Shown here in pieces: positions 48,044 through 60,069 of a stretch of 64,000 nucleotides of DNA (positions are counted from its first letter, which is position 1; each line of letters begins with the position of its first letter). The stretch covers positions 930,001 to 994,000 of the forward strand of contig NZ_CP020660.1 in the NCBI RefSeq assembly GCF_002381345.1. The letters are read 5' to 3'. The notes below the pieces were generated by a model. It saw nothing but the letters and a program-made list of their open reading frames with translations, searched no databases and was not told the origin of the DNA. Source of the stretch: Candidatus Enterovibrio altilux (GTDB taxonomy: Bacteria; Pseudomonadota; Gammaproteobacteria; Enterobacterales; Vibrionaceae). The position numbers and the translations under genes were made by a program.

Positions 48044-49549
48044 ATGAGCACAGAACCACAATATATCGTAGCCTTAGACCAAGGAACTACAAGCTCACGT
48101 GCGATGGTCCTCGACCATAACGCCAATATAGTGACTACCGCACAACGCACATTCAGGCAAATTTACCCTCAATCAGGCTGGGTAGAACACGATCCTCTCG
48201 AAATATGGGCCACACAAAGTTCCACATTGGTCGAAGCGCTCGCTAAATGCGGCATTCGCTCAGACGAAATCGCTGCCATTGGGATCACCAACCAACGCGA
48301 AACAACAATTGTGTGGAATCGCCATACAGGGAAACCCATTTATAACGCCATCGTATGGCAATGCCGCCGAACCGCAGCAATTTGCGAACAATTAAAATTA
48401 GATGGGTATGAGGATTACATTTGTGAAAACACCGGCCTTCTTGTGGACCCTTATTTTTCAGGTACCAAAGTAAAATGGATACTTGAACATGTTGAAGGGG
48501 CACACGAGCTTGCTGAAAAAGGCGACCTCCTATTTGGTACGGTAGATACATGGTTAATTTGGAAGATGACTCAAGGGCGTGTTCACGTCACCGATTACAC
48601 AAATGCCAGCCGCACTATGTTGTTCAACATCAACACCCTTGAATGGGACAGCAAAATGCTCAAGGTACTTGATATTCCAGTTTCAATGATGCCAGAAGTA
48701 AAGTCCTCTACGGCGGTGTATGGACAGACCAATATTGGCGGCGAAGGTGGGACAGATATTCCTATTGCAGGTATCGCAGGGGACCAACAAGCAGCGTTAT
48801 TTGGTCAAATGTGTGTTGAAGCAGGGCAAGCCAAAAATACCTATGGCACCGGCTGTTTTTTACTGATGAACACAGGTAAAAAAAAAGTTAAATCCTGCAA
48901 TGGATTGCTCACTACCCTGGCCTGCGGCCCGAAAGGAGAGGTGGTTTATGCTCTCGAAGGCGCGGTATTTATGGGAGGAGCTTCCATTCAATGGCTACGT
49001 GATGAAATGAAACTCATCAGCAATACTCACGACTCTGAATACTTTGCAACAAAAGTTGACACAAGCAACGGTGTCTATGTTGTGCCTGCGTTTACCGGAT
49101 TAGGCGCACCACACTGGGACCCCTATGCTCGTGGTACCATTGTAGGTATTACTCGTGACGTAAACGCTAATCACATAATTCGTGCTACATTAGAAAGCAT
49201 TGCTTATCAATCACTAGACGTGCTCACTTCCATGGAAGCTGACTCCGATATTCGACTGGGTTTCCTGAAAGTAGATGGTGGGGCAGTAACAAATAATTTT
49301 TTAATGCAATTTCAATCTGATGTGCTGAATACAGAGGTGCAACGTCCTAAAGTAACAGAAGTCACCGCATTAGGCTCTGCCTACCTAGCCGGTCTCGCCG
49401 TAGGGTTTTGGGGAAGCATTGACGAGCTGAAAAATAAAGCACAACTAGATCGCCGTTTCACACCCTGTGACGACGATGGGAAACGAGAGCGCCGCCACCG
49501 GGGTTGGCAACGTGCCGTTGAATGTTCAAAGGGTTGGGCAGACTATTAA
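48044..49549 (+). CDS. glpK: Glycerol kinase GlpK
   Basis: This 501-residue FGGY-family kinase (E. coli 502) phosphorylates glycerol to glycerol-3-phosphate. It shows [20 protein letters not shown] at the N-terminus, [20 protein letters not shown] near 80 and WQCRRTA. The FGGY signatures follow: [12 protein letters not shown] near 265 and the ATP-site [16 protein letters not shown] near 410. ATG 48044 ([18 protein letters not shown]) is the homologous start; it follows a run of eight G residues that includes the ribosome binding site, a spot prone to slippage. glpX lies 162 bp downstream, keeping glpK-glpX order; glpF is missing. Confidence 0.96.
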   Translation: MSTEPQYIVALDQGTTSSRAMVLDHNANIVTTAQRTFRQIYPQSGWVEHDPLEIWATQSSTLVEALAKCGIRSDEIAAIGITNQRETTIVWNRHTGKPIYNAIVWQCRRTAAICEQLKLDGYEDYICENTGLLVDPYFSGTKVKWILEHVEGAHELAEKGDLLFGTVDTWLIWKMTQGRVHVTDYTNASRTMLFNINTLEWDSKMLKVLDIPVSMMPEVKSSTAVYGQTNIGGEGGTDIPIAGIAGDQQAALFGQMCVEAGQAKNTYGTGCFLLMNTGKKKVKSCNGLLTTLACGPKGEVVYALEGAVFMGGASIQWLRDEMKLISNTHDSEYFATKVDTSNGVYVVPAFTGLGAPHWDPYARGTIVGITRDVNANHIIRATLESIAYQSLDVLTSMEADSDIRLGFLKVDGGAVTNNFLMQFQSDVLNTEVQRPKVTEVTALGSAYLAGLAVGFWGSIDELKNKAQLDRRFTPCDDDGKRERRHRGWQRAVECSKGWADY

Positions 49550-49711
49550 GAACCGGCTCATGATACTTATAACTCCCAAAACGTAAATTTTTTCTCTTGC
49601 TTATGATAGAATGTACTCCAAGTTTTTCAGCTACTTGAACCGTCAAACCTAATAGGAGTAAGAAAAAGGCGTAAGTAGCTCCCAATTTCATATAAGAATA
49701 CTGGAGAGCAG

Positions 49712-50719
49712 ATGAAACTCGATTTAGCGATGGCTTTTTTACGCGTCACAGAGGGGGCTGCACTGGCAGGCTATAAATGGCTTGGCCGCGGAAATAAAAA
49801 CGCTGCTGATGGTGCTGCAGTAGAAGTAATGCGCATTCTTCTAAATAAAACCGACATCGCAGGTGAAGTTATTATTGGTGAAGGAGAGATCGATGAAGCA
49901 CCGATGCTTTTCATTGGTGAAAAAATTGGTCTTGGTGGTGATGCCGTTGATATTGCGGTTGATCCAATCGAAGGCACACGCATGATCGCAATGGGTCAAT
50001 CGAATGCACTGGCTGTGTTAGCAGCAGCCGAAAAAGGCAGTTTTTTAAAAGCACCTGATATGTATATGGAAAAACTATGTGTCGGACCAGAAGCAAAAGG
50101 AGTAATCAATCTAAACCTATCGTTACATGATAATTTGATGAATATTGCCAAAGCACTGGGTAAAAAACTGGATGAATTAGTGGTGACTACATTGGCTAAA
50201 CCGCGTCACGATGACACCATTCATGACATGCAGAAGATGGGCATAAAAGTATTCGCTATTCCAGATGGTGACGTAGCTGCGTCTATTTTGACCTGTATAC
50301 CTGACAATGAAGTCGACGTTATGTATGGAATTGGTGGCTCACCTGAAGGTATTGTGTCAGCGGCAGCTATTCGTGCACTGGGCGGAGACATGAATGGTCG
50401 TTTAATTCCTCGCCACGAGGTAAAAGAAGATAATCAAGATAATCGCAGGATGGGTACAGTTGAAATAGCACGCTGCACAGAAATGGGCATCATCACGAAT
50501 GTTCGTTTAACAATGGAAGACATGGCCAGTAGCGATAATATTATTTTTTCTGCAACTGGTATCACTAAAGGAGATCTGCTTGAAGGCATCACACGCAAGG
50601 GTAACATTGCTACCACAGAAACCCTATTAATCCGTGGTAAATGCCGCACCATCCGTCGTATCAAATCTATTCACTATCTCGATCGTAAAGACGACGCTGT
50701 AAAAAAAATTATTTTATAA
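49712..50719 (+). CDS. glpX: Class II fructose-1,6-bisphosphatase GlpX
   Basis: This 335-residue manganese-dependent phosphatase (E. coli GlpX 336) acts in gluconeogenesis. Metal and substrate residues are in place: NAADGAAVEVMR near residue 30, IIGEGEIDEAPML near 54, DIAVDPIEGTR near 83, YGIGGSPEGIVSAAAIRALG near 207, and SATGITKGDLLEGI near 289. GGAG lies eight bases before ATG. With glpK and the nearby pckA it supports growth on glycerol and gluconeogenesis. The 162-bp gap from glpK contains TATGATAGAAT, a possible internal promoter, and no gene. Confidence 0.96.
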   Translation: MKLDLAMAFLRVTEGAALAGYKWLGRGNKNAADGAAVEVMRILLNKTDIAGEVIIGEGEIDEAPMLFIGEKIGLGGDAVDIAVDPIEGTRMIAMGQSNALAVLAAAEKGSFLKAPDMYMEKLCVGPEAKGVINLNLSLHDNLMNIAKALGKKLDELVVTTLAKPRHDDTIHDMQKMGIKVFAIPDGDVAASILTCIPDNEVDVMYGIGGSPEGIVSAAAIRALGGDMNGRLIPRHEVKEDNQDNRRMGTVEIARCTEMGIITNVRLTMEDMASSDNIIFSATGITKGDLLEGITRKGNIATTETLLIRGKCRTIRRIKSIHYLDRKDDAVKKIIL

Positions 50720-50784
50720 TGATAGCAAACAGATCATGCGATAGCTGAGCCATTCTACATACAGTAATAACATAGACAATGAGC

Positions 50785-51955
50785 CGTTTTGTTTCCTAAC
50801 TCAAGTTCAGATAGCGAATCCCAACATGATAAACTATTAGACAATCGCTTTCATGTTAGGAATACCTCGCTCTATCATCTTATTTAATGCTTTTATCATT
50901 ACATACGTTTCACTAGTCGGAGCATTGTGATCCCTTAAGCCTAACGTCCCTCCCAGTAATTTTTAATTCGAACCATTACTGTCGCTGCTAGGAAACGTTT
51001 ATGGTAACCAGCTTTATTTACTAAATGAGGGAACAAAATTTTCAATCTATATTCTCAACAGCTAGATTCACTTAAATATTTAAGTCTATGAACAAGCTTC
51101 GCTACAAAATAACTAACGGAAAGTAGTATAATCAAGCTTTAATCAATCATGGTGCACTAACATTCTGAATTAATAAAGAGGCCATTCACCCATGAAATAA
51201 AACTAAGCAGAGTAATTATAAGGAAACCTTTGTATTTAGCAACTTAGTTATTACGACGGCGCTCATGGTGAAATGCTTATTTTTAATACTATTGATAGGT
51301 CTGTACGAATTGCTTAATTCTGTTTTTAAACTTGTTCAACTACCATTGTTATGCTCTAATTATTCATGCATTAATAAACAAGTTAAAACAATTAACATGA
51401 CGTTCAAAGTAAAAAGTAAAGGAACTATCCAGCACTCAGCTATTGATTCTACGGGACTTAAAGTTTACGGTGAAGACGAATAGTAAATCAAATAGCAGGT
51501 CACCGGTGAAAAATGGCAAGTCTGGTACACGTTACATTTAGAGGTAGATATAAATATGCATGCAATTATTGCTGCTGCGTTCTGTGCATCTAATGCAACT
51601 TACGGTGAAGTACTACTTAACTGGCTCATACAGATCCGACAAAAAATTAATACAATATTAGCCCATGGTGCTTACGGCACCAAATAATATTACGAGATCG
51701 TTCGTATGAAACGAGCGGTTCCACTCATCCCACCAAGAAAAGGAGCAACTTTTGAGAACGAGGTTATCCGCGTCATTTAGCGGTCAATTACCATACACAG
51801 TCCTCTATTAAACACAGTGATGTTTCGAGTCAAAAGACTACTAGGAAGAACATTGAGTTTCAGAGATAGAAATGCTCCCCTTAATGAAACAGACTCAATA
51901 ATAAAAGCGTTAAATAAGTAGATCCGGCTAAGCATGTCTCAAATAAAAATTTAAC
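50785..51955. mobile_element. Composite IS903-group unit: inverted 3' fragment (50785-51009, -) joined to decayed copy (51010-51955, +)
   Basis: The minus fragment runs from TTTGTTTCCTAACTCAAGTTC to CGTTTATGGTAACC, and the left terminus AGCTTTATTTACTAAATG follows at the next base. The plus copy keeps NKLRYKITNGK, MVKCLFLILLIGLYELL, DSTGLKVYGEDE and further pieces with stops. The right terminus is missing; the copy fades near 51955, where an IS630 remnant starts. Confidence 0.85.
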
Positions 51956-52201
51956 AGCCAGCACGATAAAGCTCTTAATAGTCTAGTGTATGATCGCATA
52001 AAAACAGTATTCTGCACATCAGAAGATTGGAGTACAGTCATTATTCATCAAACTCTATGTATCCATGAAACAACGGTTCTACATTATCTCAAAAATTACG
52101 AACAGTCTGCGAAGCTAAAAAATAGGGGCTCCAACAGCCTTCTGTCCATAACCCAAAAATTATCCAAATTAAGTCCTTCTGCGTTTTCACTTACTGCCTG
52201 A
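51956..52201 (+). mobile_element. N-terminal remnant of an IS630-family transposase
   Basis: A plus frame reads HDKALNSLVYDRIKTVFC, TSEDWSTVIIHQTLCIHETT, VLHYLKNYEQSAKLKNRG and SNSLLSITQKLSKL. This follows the helix-turn-helix N-terminus of IS630-type transposases (DRIKAVLL-x-SxGWS, LxIHxxTVxRHLxxY, KLxxxxGGSxSxLS). The DDE domain is absent. It truncates the right end of the preceding IS903-group copy. Confidence 0.55.
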
Positions 52202-52289
52202 TTTATCAGATTATTATCTATATCAATAAAAATTTTTAAAGGGAATAAGCAAATAGATTAAGTATAATGCATTCAGCTGTACTTTTAGT

Positions 52290-52696
52290 ATTTGTATCGA
52301 ATACAATCTTAACTGTTTTGGATCGTTTGCTAAGGCATTAATAATGAGGGCATGACAACAGAAATTGAGCAAGTTTGCAGATAAAATTAATGAATTTTTG
52401 CAAACTTCTTTATAACATTAAAATACGCGTTGAATTACACGAGCCATTATAATGTCTTAGTTGTTAAATAAACGAGGTCTCCCACTATTGCCCCCCACTT
52501 AGTCTGATTCCATAGCTGAATGACTTCTTCATGGATCCATGAATATCAGTGAGTTATGATTGATTAGAGCTTGATGGCATTATTTCCAGTTAGTTATTTT
52601 GTAGCAAAGCTGATCCATAGACCTAAGTATTTAAGTGGACCTAATTATTGAAAATATAGATTACTGACTGAACACCCTGATTTAGGAAAGAAATTT
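52290..52696 (-). mobile_element. 5' half of an IS903-group relic
   Basis: From about 52290 the minus strand covers the first 40% of the transposase, ending at a left terminus (GATTTAGGAAAGAAATTT, to 52696). The 3' half is missing. The gap 52202-52289 holds nothing recognised. Confidence 0.75.
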
Positions 52697-52738
52697 AAAA
52701 AAACGTCACGAATTGGAGCTTTTGCTTGAGTGGCTGAT

Positions 52739-54370
52739 TTAATCAAATTGTGGACCAGCTTTAACTAATGCTTGGCCTTCCGCATTATCAGTATACTCCA
52801 CAAAGTTATTAATGAAGCGGTGAGCCAGATCTTCAGCTTTACTGACCCATTGTAGGGGATCCACATAGGTATCACGAGGATCCAGAATACTGGAATCTAC
52901 ACCGGGAAGATTAGTCGGTACTTCAAGGTTGAAAATTGGAATAACCTTAGTTTCCGCTTTTTCGATACAACCATCAAGGATCGCATTGACTATGCTGCGA
53001 GTATCTTTAATGGAAATACGATTGCCCGTACCATTCCAGCCAGTATTGACTAAATACGCTTCCGCACTCACCGCTTCCATTCTCTTAACCAAAACTTCTG
53101 CGTATTTAGTTGGGTGCAGCGCTAAAAATGCTTTTCCAAAACATGCTGAAAAAATGGGCGTTGGTTCAGTGATACCGCATTCAGTACCTGCAAGTTTAGC
53201 AGTAAAACCAGATAAAAAGTGGTACTTAATTTGTTCTGATGTTAATTTAGACACGAGAGGCAAAACACCGAATGCATCAGCCGATAGGAAAATCACTTTG
53301 TTGGCATGGCCGGCTTTAGACACCGGTTGAACAATGTTTTCAATGTGGTAGATTGGGTAAGAAACACGGGCATTTTCTGTCTTCGAACTATCATCAAAAT
53401 CAATTGAATGATCATTACGAATTGTCACATTTTCTAGTAAAGCATCACGGCGAATCGCATTATAAATATCAGGTTCTACTGCTTTCGACAGTTTAATGGT
53501 CTTAGCATAACAACCACCTTCAAAGTTGAAGACACCGTTATCATCCCAACCGTGTTCATCATCACCAATCAGCTGACGCTTAGGATCTATGGATAGGCTG
53601 GTTTTCCCTGTGCCTGAAAGGCCAAAGAAAATCGTTACATTGCCTTTCTTATCCATATTTGCAGAACAGTGCATTGAAGCAATGTTTTGCAAAGGTAAAA
53701 AATAGTTCATCATTGTGAACATGCCTTTCTTCATTTCTCCGCCGTACCAAGTACCACCGATCAGTTGCATTTTTTCAGTTAAGTTAAATACAGTAAAGTT
53801 TTCAGAGTTTAAACCATGCTCTGCCCACTTCTCGTTAATGCACTTAGCGCCATTCATTATTACAAAATCAGGCTCAAAATTTTTCAGTTCTTCTTTAATT
53901 GGGCGGATAAACATATTTTTAACGAAGTGTGCTTGCCAGGCAACTTCAGTGATAACGCGAATACATAAGCGAGTATCAGGATTTGCGCCACAATATCCAT
54001 CAATAACAAACAAACGTTTGTCAGACAATTGATTAATAACAAGGGCTTTAAGATCGTCCCAAACATTGAGACCAATCGCTTTATTATCATTGGCCCCTTG
54101 ATCCGACCACCATATGGTATTTTCGGTAGTGGCATCGCGAACAATATATTTGTCTTTCGGAGAACGACCAGTAAAAATACCAGTATCGACTGATACTGCA
54201 CCTAATTCAGTAACAATACCTTTCTCATATCCCTGCAGTTCAGTTCTAGTTTCTTCAGTAAAAAGTTGCTCGTAACTTGGGTTACGGATTACGCCTTTAA
54301 CATTATGTAGTCCGTGTTTTGACAAATCAACATTACTTATAACCTTTCTTTCGACGTTCATAACAGTCAT
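52739..54370 (-). CDS. pckA: ATP-dependent phosphoenolpyruvate carboxykinase PckA
   Basis: This 543-residue enzyme converts oxaloacetate and ATP to PEP, the entry step of gluconeogenesis. Key motifs are present: [15 protein letters not shown] near residue 65, [14 protein letters not shown] near 210, MHCSAN near 236, the kinase-1a P-loop [13 protein letters not shown] near 250, [11 protein letters not shown] near 270 and [13 protein letters not shown] 54370 ([10 protein letters not shown]) is chosen because AAGGGG lies six bases upstream; an in-frame ATG 18 bases earlier would overlap it. In Vibrio, hslO/hslR lie between pckA and the gsp genes; here that space is filled with IS relics. It looks functional. 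Confidence 0.96.
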   Translation of the reverse strand: MTVMNVERKVISNVDLSKHGLHNVKGVIRNPSYEQLFTEETRTELQGYEKGIVTELGAVSVDTGIFTGRSPKDKYIVRDATTENTIWWSDQGANDNKAIGLNVWDDLKALVINQLSDKRLFVIDGYCGANPDTRLCIRVITEVAWQAHFVKNMFIRPIKEELKNFEPDFVIMNGAKCINEKWAEHGLNSENFTVFNLTEKMQLIGGTWYGGEMKKGMFTMMNYFLPLQNIASMHCSANMDKKGNVTIFFGLSGTGKTSLSIDPKRQLIGDDEHGWDDNGVFNFEGGCYAKTIKLSKAVEPDIYNAIRRDALLENVTIRNDHSIDFDDSSKTENARVSYPIYHIENIVQPVSKAGHANKVIFLSADAFGVLPLVSKLTSEQIKYHFLSGFTAKLAGTECGITEPTPIFSACFGKAFLALHPTKYAEVLVKRMEAVSAEAYLVNTGWNGTGNRISIKDTRSIVNAILDGCIEKAETKVIPIFNLEVPTNLPGVDSSILDPRDTYVDPLQWVSKAEDLAHRFINNFVEYTDNAEGQALVKAGPQFD

Positions 54371-54494
54371 AGATGCCCCTTGAGTCAAATGTTTTTAACT
54401 ATCATCCATATTAGCAACCTAAATTAAGTAATTTAGAGAATTCATTCAAATAACAACCAGAAACTAATTAAGGGAATCTAATACTCTTAACTAA

Positions 54495-54524
54495 TTTATA
54501 CTGGCTATATAATTATCTTGTTAA
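54495..54524 (-). promoter_or_regulatory. Candidate sigma70 promoter for pckA
   Basis: On the minus strand TTAACA and TATAAA are 18 bp apart, about 125 bp before the pckA start. This is a sequence match only. Confidence 0.35.
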
Positions 54525-54566
54525 TGTATTGCGTCATACAATATCGGTTGCTATATATAATCAGCT

Positions 54567-55599
54567 ATCTTTGTTTCCTAAATCAGGGAATTCAATTATA
54601 AACCTACGCTCTAAACAGCTAGATTTACTTAAATGTTCAGGTCTATAGATAAGCTTAGCTACAAAACAACTGACTGGAAGCAATATAATCAAGTTTTAAT
54701 CAATTGTAGTTCACTAACATTTTAATTTGATGAAGAAGCTATTCAGCTATGGAATCAAACTAAGCATGGTAATCATAGGAGGCTTCGTATATTTAACAGC
54801 TTAAATATTACGACGGTCCTCATGGTTAAATGCATATTCTCAATGCCATTAGGAGCTCTGTAAAATTCATTAATTCCATTTCAAATATATTCAACTTTCG
54901 TTGTCATGCATGAGCAAACGAGCCAAAACAATTAACGTTACATTCAAGGCGAAGACTAAAGGAACCATCCAGCACTTAGCCCTTGATTCTTCGGAGCTCA
55001 AAGTCTACGGTGAAAATGAATAAACAATAAATAAATATGCCCCCTGATGGAAAACGGAGAGTCTGACTCAAGTTACATTTAGCGGTAGATATCAATACGC
55101 ATGAAATCATGCTGCTGCGTTAAGTACATCAAATATGACTGACGAGGAAGTACTACCTAGCTTACTCAAACAGACCCTCCAAACAATCAATGAAATATTA
55201 GCCGATGGTGTTTACGGTACCAGATAATATTATAAAACCCTTCGTATTACACGAGCGGTTCTACCCATCCTACTAAGAAAAGAGTAACTTTTGGGGAAGA
55301 AGGTCACCCACATAATTTAGCAGCCAGTTACTAAAGATTATACAGTTCAAATTAGCATTAGAAAATGAGATATGGTTACCATCAACGTTCGCTAGCAGAG
55401 ACAGCAATGGTACGAGTCAAAAAATTTATCGATAGGAACCTTGAACCAAAGGCATCACACCACTCAGATTAGTGAAACCGATGCCATGATAAAAGTGTTA
55501 CATAAACTGAAAAATTAGGTATACCTAACACGAAAATGATTGTCTAACAGTGAATCCTGTGGAGATTAGCTATCTAAACTCAAATTAGGAAACAAAGCT
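54567..55599 (+). mobile_element. Full-length decayed IS903-group copy
   Basis: Left terminus ATCTTTGTTTCCTAAATCAG and right terminus TTAGGAAACAAAGCT delimit 1033 bp. Segments of the whole transposase occur in order (LNQALINCSSLTF-like, MSKRAKTINVTFKAKT, DINTHEIMLLR, CYHKR-like) with stops and frameshifts. No inverted fragment is attached. Confidence 0.85.
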
Positions 55600-55766
55600 T
55601 TTAAATGACTACACTTATCATACTTCGATCAGTATCATATATGGTGTTAACCCGTTTAGCTTTCAAGTCAGGATAAAAGTATCCGTCAAAAGAGTCTTCA
55701 TATTATCAGTAATTACCTGAAAAAAAGTAGATTATTGCGCCATACTAATGATTCTTGTATTCAGGC

Positions 55767-57042
55767 GGTTTTGTTGACTAATGCAAGTTCAGATAGCAAA
55801 TTTTTACATGATTCACTATTAGACAATCACTTTCGTGTTAGGCATATTTAGTCTTGCCAGCTTATTTAAGGCTTTTATCATGGCATCGGTTCCACTAATT
55901 TAAGCTGTGTGATTCCTTAGATTCAATGTCCCTACCAGTAATCTTTTGACTCGAACCATTACTTTCTTTGCTAGGAAACGCTTAAGATAACCGGCTTTAT
56001 TTCCTAATATAAGGAAACTAATTTTTCAATCTACACTCTAAACAGTGAGACTCACTTAAATATGTAGGGCTATGAACAATCTTCGCTACAAAACAACTAA
56101 CTGGGAGCAGTATAACCAAGCTTTAATCTATCCTGGCTCCCGAACGTTCTGGATTGATGAAAAATTTACTCAGCTCTGGAATCAAACTAAACAAGGTAAT
56201 AATAGAAGATCCCGTTGATTTAGCGACTTAGCCATTACGACGGCCCTCATAGTTAAATGCGTATTTTCAATACAATTGGGAGATCTGCAAGGATTCATTA
56301 ATTTTATTTTCAAACTTGTTCAACTGCCATTATCATGTCCTCACTATTCATGCATGAGTAAGCCAGACAAAACGGTTAACGTCACATACAAAACGAAGAA
56401 TAATGAAAGCATACACACTTAACCTTGGCTTCAATCTGACCCAAAGTCTACGGTGAAGAAAAATTGAAAGTAACAAAGCATGGTACTGATGGGAAACGGC
56501 GAGTCTGGCGCAAGTTACATTTAGCGGTAGGTATAAATACGCATGAAATAATTGCTGCTGAGTTAAGTACATCAAATGTGACTGCCGGTAAAGTACTACC
56601 CCACTTGCTCAAACAGACCCTCCCAAAATCAATGATAATATTAGCTGATGGTACTGGTGGCACCAGATAATATTACGAAACCCTTCGTATTAAATGAACG
56701 GTTCCACTCATCCCACCAAGAAAAGGAGCACCTTTTTGGAAACGGAATTATACACTTAAGTTAGCGGTCAGTTACCAGAAATTATACGGTTCAAATGAGT
56801 ATTGGAAAGCGAGGGATGGTTACCATAAATATTCCCTATCAGAGACGGTAATGTTACGAGTCAAGAAACTAATTAGAAAGGCATTGAACTTAAGAGATCA
56901 TAATGCTCAAACTGGCGAAACTTGCGCCGTGATAAAAGCTTTAAATAAACTAAGCAGACTAAGGATGCCTAAAACAAAAGTATTGTTTAATCGCTAATCA
57001 TTTTGGGAGTTACTGTCTGCACTCAAATCAGGAAACAAAGCC
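55767..57042. mobile_element. Composite IS903-group unit: inverted 3' fragment (55767-55992, -) joined to full-length copy (55993-57042, +)
   Basis: This is the most complete composite, 1276 bp. The minus fragment (right terminus GGTTTTGTTGACTAATGC to TAAGATAACC) abuts the left terminus GGCTTTATTTCCTAATATAA. The 1050-bp plus copy ends GGAAACAAAGCC at 57042, so two right termini face outward. The flanking 9-mers TATTCAGGC and CATCCAAGC differ only by three transitions, which fits a decayed 9-bp target duplication around the whole composite. A 68-codon piece (KVTKHGTDGKRRVWRKLHLA onwards) survives but the transposase is dead. It ends 71 bp before gspC. Confidence 0.9.
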
Positions 57043-57113
57043 CATCCAAGCACTAAAAATAGTCAGCATATTTGTTGCTAATGTAATACTACTGTTAAAG
57101 CGATAGGGAAAGC

Positions 57114-58028
57114 ATGTTTGCAAATTTCGGTATGAAACACTTAGTTATATGGATGTCACCACTATTAGGAAAAAACACACCTACGATTGCGACAAAATGG
57201 TTTACGTATGTTTTGCTGCTTCTGCTCGCCTGGACGCTTGGACGCTTAGTGTGGTTTTGGGTAATACCTCCGGCTAATTCAATTCCATTGTCATCTTCCG
57301 ACCAGTGGTCGGTAGGACATGTTGTGCCCTCGCATCAAATAGAGCAAATCATCAATCAACACTTTTTTGGACGTTTCAGTAAAGAAGCGACACTTGGTGA
57401 AACAAAATTTAAGCCAATCATTGATGCACCCCAGACACGTCTTCATTTCACCTTGGTTGGAGTCGTCACGAGTTCAGAGCCAGAGCATGGTTTGGCAGTG
57501 ATTGCTAATCGAAGTGTGCAAAAAATTTATGGTATTGGTGAAACGATTGAGGAGACGAATATAATTTTGCATCAGGTACAAAGCAATCATGTGATTCTAC
57601 GTAATAATGGTCGTGATGAAACATTGATGCTTAATGGTTTGGATTACAATCCAGCAGAACAGACTAATCCTGCTACACATAGAAAAGAGGCAGTATCGGT
57701 TAAACAAAACACAGGGCAACCGGATCTTAGTAATGTAAAAGCAGAAATCATGAATGATCCTCAGGCACTTTTGAAATACATCACCTGGTCACAAGAGCGC
57801 AATCAATATGGACTGATTGGTTACCGTATTGATCCGGGAAACGATAGTCGCTTGTTTCAAGAAGCAGGACTGCAATCGGGAGATATTGCCGTCAATCTTA
57901 ATGGTGCAGACCTTACTAACCCAGCAGAAATGAACCGTATTTGGCTAAGTTTGTCTCATGTATCAGAGATTAGTCTTACTGTTAAGCGTGAAGGTCAGTT
58001 GCACGACATTTATATCAGCCTCGAATAG
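57114..58028 (+). CDS. gspC: Type II secretion inner-membrane protein GspC
   Basis: This 304-residue protein (V. cholerae EpsC 305) links the secretin to the inner-membrane platform. A short cytoplasmic tail precedes one membrane segment (WFTYVLLLLLAWTLGRLVWF, about residues 29-48). The periplasmic HR domain follows (LHFTLVGVVTSSEPEHGLAV, KIYGIGETI), then a C-terminal PDZ domain from about 215 (YGLIGYRIDPG, GLQSGDIAVNLNG). The start is ATG 57114, with AGGGA five bases upstream; ATG 57132 is an alternative. It opens the gsp operon, only 71 bp downstream of an IS unit, so little ancestral promoter DNA can remain. Confidence 0.94.
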   Translation: MFANFGMKHLVIWMSPLLGKNTPTIATKWFTYVLLLLLAWTLGRLVWFWVIPPANSIPLSSSDQWSVGHVVPSHQIEQIINQHFFGRFSKEATLGETKFKPIIDAPQTRLHFTLVGVVTSSEPEHGLAVIANRSVQKIYGIGETIEETNIILHQVQSNHVILRNNGRDETLMLNGLDYNPAEQTNPATHRKEAVSVKQNTGQPDLSNVKAEIMNDPQALLKYITWSQERNQYGLIGYRIDPGNDSRLFQEAGLQSGDIAVNLNGADLTNPAEMNRIWLSLSHVSEISLTVKREGQLHDIYISLE

Positions 58029-58048
58029 GCCTGAAAACGGAGAACAAA

Positions 58049-60064
58049 GTGGGTACATGGAAGAAGCATAAAACGTGGCTAATTACCGGCGTACTAGCAA
58101 TGCAAAGCATGGGAGCGTGGACAGCCGAATTCAGTGCTAATTTTAAAGGGACTGACATCCAAGAATTCATTTATAGCGTAGGCAGGAATCTTGAAAAAAC
58201 CATCATTGTTGATCCTACCGTGCGGGGTAAGGTTCATGTGCGTAGTTATGACGTGCTCAATGATAAACAGTATTATCAGTTTTTTCTCAATGTGTTAGAA
58301 GTTTACGGTTTTGCCGTTGTTGAAATGGAAAACGGTATTCTCAAGGTTATCCGTGACAAAGATGCGAAACAGGCTGCGGTTCCTTTAGTTGGAGATAATA
58401 AAATCAGAGGTGATGCAGTTATCACTCGTGTGATTCCGGTGAAAAATGTTACCGTACGTGAACTATCCCCATTATTACGCCAACTAATTGATAACGCTGG
58501 AGCAGGTAATGTTGTTCATTATGACCCCGCGAATGTCATTATGATCACAGGTCGTGCTGCAGTGGTAAACCGACTAGCAGAAATCATTGAACTGGTTGAT
58601 CAAGTTGGTAACACTAAAGTTGAGATTATAATACTGAAATACGCTTCAGCCTCTGAAATGGTACGCATTGTTGACAGCTTACATAGGAAAGCAAACGGCA
58701 AAAATACACCTGTTTTATTGCAGCCAAGTTTTGTTGCAGATGAACGCATGAATGCCATTCTTATTTCAGGTGAGCCGCATGTGCGCAAACGTGTTCGTAA
58801 ACTGATCTCTCAGCTTGATCGTGAAATGGCGACCACTGGCAATAATCAAGTTATTTATCTACGATATGCAAAAGCAGAAAACATCGTGGATGTACTTAAA
58901 GGTGTATCTGATAACCTGATTGCAGAAAAGCAAAGAGGTCAAAAAACGTCAGGAACACAAGTAGATAAAAATGTACAAATTTCTGCTCATAAAGGCACCA
59001 ATGCACTGGTTATCACGGCTCCTCAAGACATCATGCGAACGATAGAAAAAATTATCTCACAACTTGATATTCGTCGTGCGCAAGTGCTTATTGAAGCCAT
59101 GATAGTTGAAATTTCTGACAGTGACGGTGCAAATCTTGGTGTTCAGTGGGGGTCTTTGGGTCGTGGTGGAATGCAGTTTGGTAACACTGGTGTACCGATC
59201 ACCAAGTACTTGGCAGCACAAAAGGAAGCAAAAAATGCCATAATCACTGGGTCGCACTTTGATAACAACAATCAATTAGTATCTGTACCGATCACAAAAT
59301 CTGGTGATCCGACTGCTATTTCTACAGTGCTTGGCGAGATAAGTGGTTTAGCTGCCGGAGTGATGTTTGGTGATTGGATTACACTTATCACTGCTGTATC
59401 ATCGAATAGTAATTCTAATATTCTTGCTTCTCCTAGTTTGATGGTACTAGATAATGAAGAAGCATCATTTATTGTGGGTGAAGAAGTGCCCGTCGTTACA
59501 GGTTCATTGACCGGTGCCAATCACAAGAATCCATTCCAGACGGTTGAGCGTAAAGATGTGGGCATCAAGCTAAAAATAACACCACAGATTAATGAAGGAG
59601 ACTCTATTCAACTCAACATTGAACAAGAAATTTCGAATGTAATGGGTGCCAGTGGTGCTGTGGATATTCGCTTTAGTAAGCGCCAGCTGATGACATCAAT
59701 CTTAGCTGCGGATAAACAAATGATTGTCTTAAGTGGTTTAATCGATGAACAAACTAATGAAAGGGAGTATAAAATACCAATTTTAGGGGATATTCCAATC
59801 CTTGGTCATTTATTTAAATCAACCTCTTCAGATAAAACAAGGCGTAATCTAATGTTGTTCATTAAGCCAACCATTATTCGTACAGGCCTGACGGCCGATG
59901 GAATTACTCAACGTAAATACAATTACATCCGAGCAGAGCAAATTTATCGTGCTCAAGAAGAAGTGAAATTGATGCCAGGTATAACACCTCCCGTATTGCC
60001 TGAATTTGGTGCAGATCTGGCGATGCCAGCTGAAGTGCGAGCTATCATCTCGACACTGAGGTAA
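58049..60064 (+). CDS. gspD: Type II secretion secretin GspD
   Basis: This 671-residue outer-membrane secretin (V. cholerae EpsD 674) forms the exit channel. A signal peptide ends around WTA before [21 protein letters not shown]0-N3 domains follow to about residue 330 ([40 protein letters not shown]). The secretin domain has VPVVTGS near 480 and [13 protein letters not shown]-type text, with [14 protein letters not shown] and [20 protein letters not shown] near the end. The start is GTG 58049, with GGAG six bases upstream and no better ATG. It lies 20 bp after gspC. Confidence 0.96.
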   Translation: MGTWKKHKTWLITGVLAMQSMGAWTAEFSANFKGTDIQEFIYSVGRNLEKTIIVDPTVRGKVHVRSYDVLNDKQYYQFFLNVLEVYGFAVVEMENGILKVIRDKDAKQAAVPLVGDNKIRGDAVITRVIPVKNVTVRELSPLLRQLIDNAGAGNVVHYDPANVIMITGRAAVVNRLAEIIELVDQVGNTKVEIIILKYASASEMVRIVDSLHRKANGKNTPVLLQPSFVADERMNAILISGEPHVRKRVRKLISQLDREMATTGNNQVIYLRYAKAENIVDVLKGVSDNLIAEKQRGQKTSGTQVDKNVQISAHKGTNALVITAPQDIMRTIEKIISQLDIRRAQVLIEAMIVEISDSDGANLGVQWGSLGRGGMQFGNTGVPITKYLAAQKEAKNAIITGSHFDNNNQLVSVPITKSGDPTAISTVLGEISGLAAGVMFGDWITLITAVSSNSNSNILASPSLMVLDNEEASFIVGEEVPVVTGSLTGANHKNPFQTVERKDVGIKLKITPQINEGDSIQLNIEQEISNVMGASGAVDIRFSKRQLMTSILAADKQMIVLSGLIDEQTNEREYKIPILGDIPILGHLFKSTSSDKTRRNLMLFIKPTIIRTGLTADGITQRKYNYIRAEQIYRAQEEVKLMPGITPPVLPEFGADLAMPAEVRAIISTLR

Positions 60065-60069
60065 GCCAC

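Noticed and set aside
53177-53179. Cysteine at PckA residue 398 where E. coli has arginine ([12 protein letters not shown])
   Set aside because: This position varies in functional ATP-dependent enzymes (for example Gln in yeast), and the true catalytic arginine in NARVSYP is present, so it is not evidence of inactivation.
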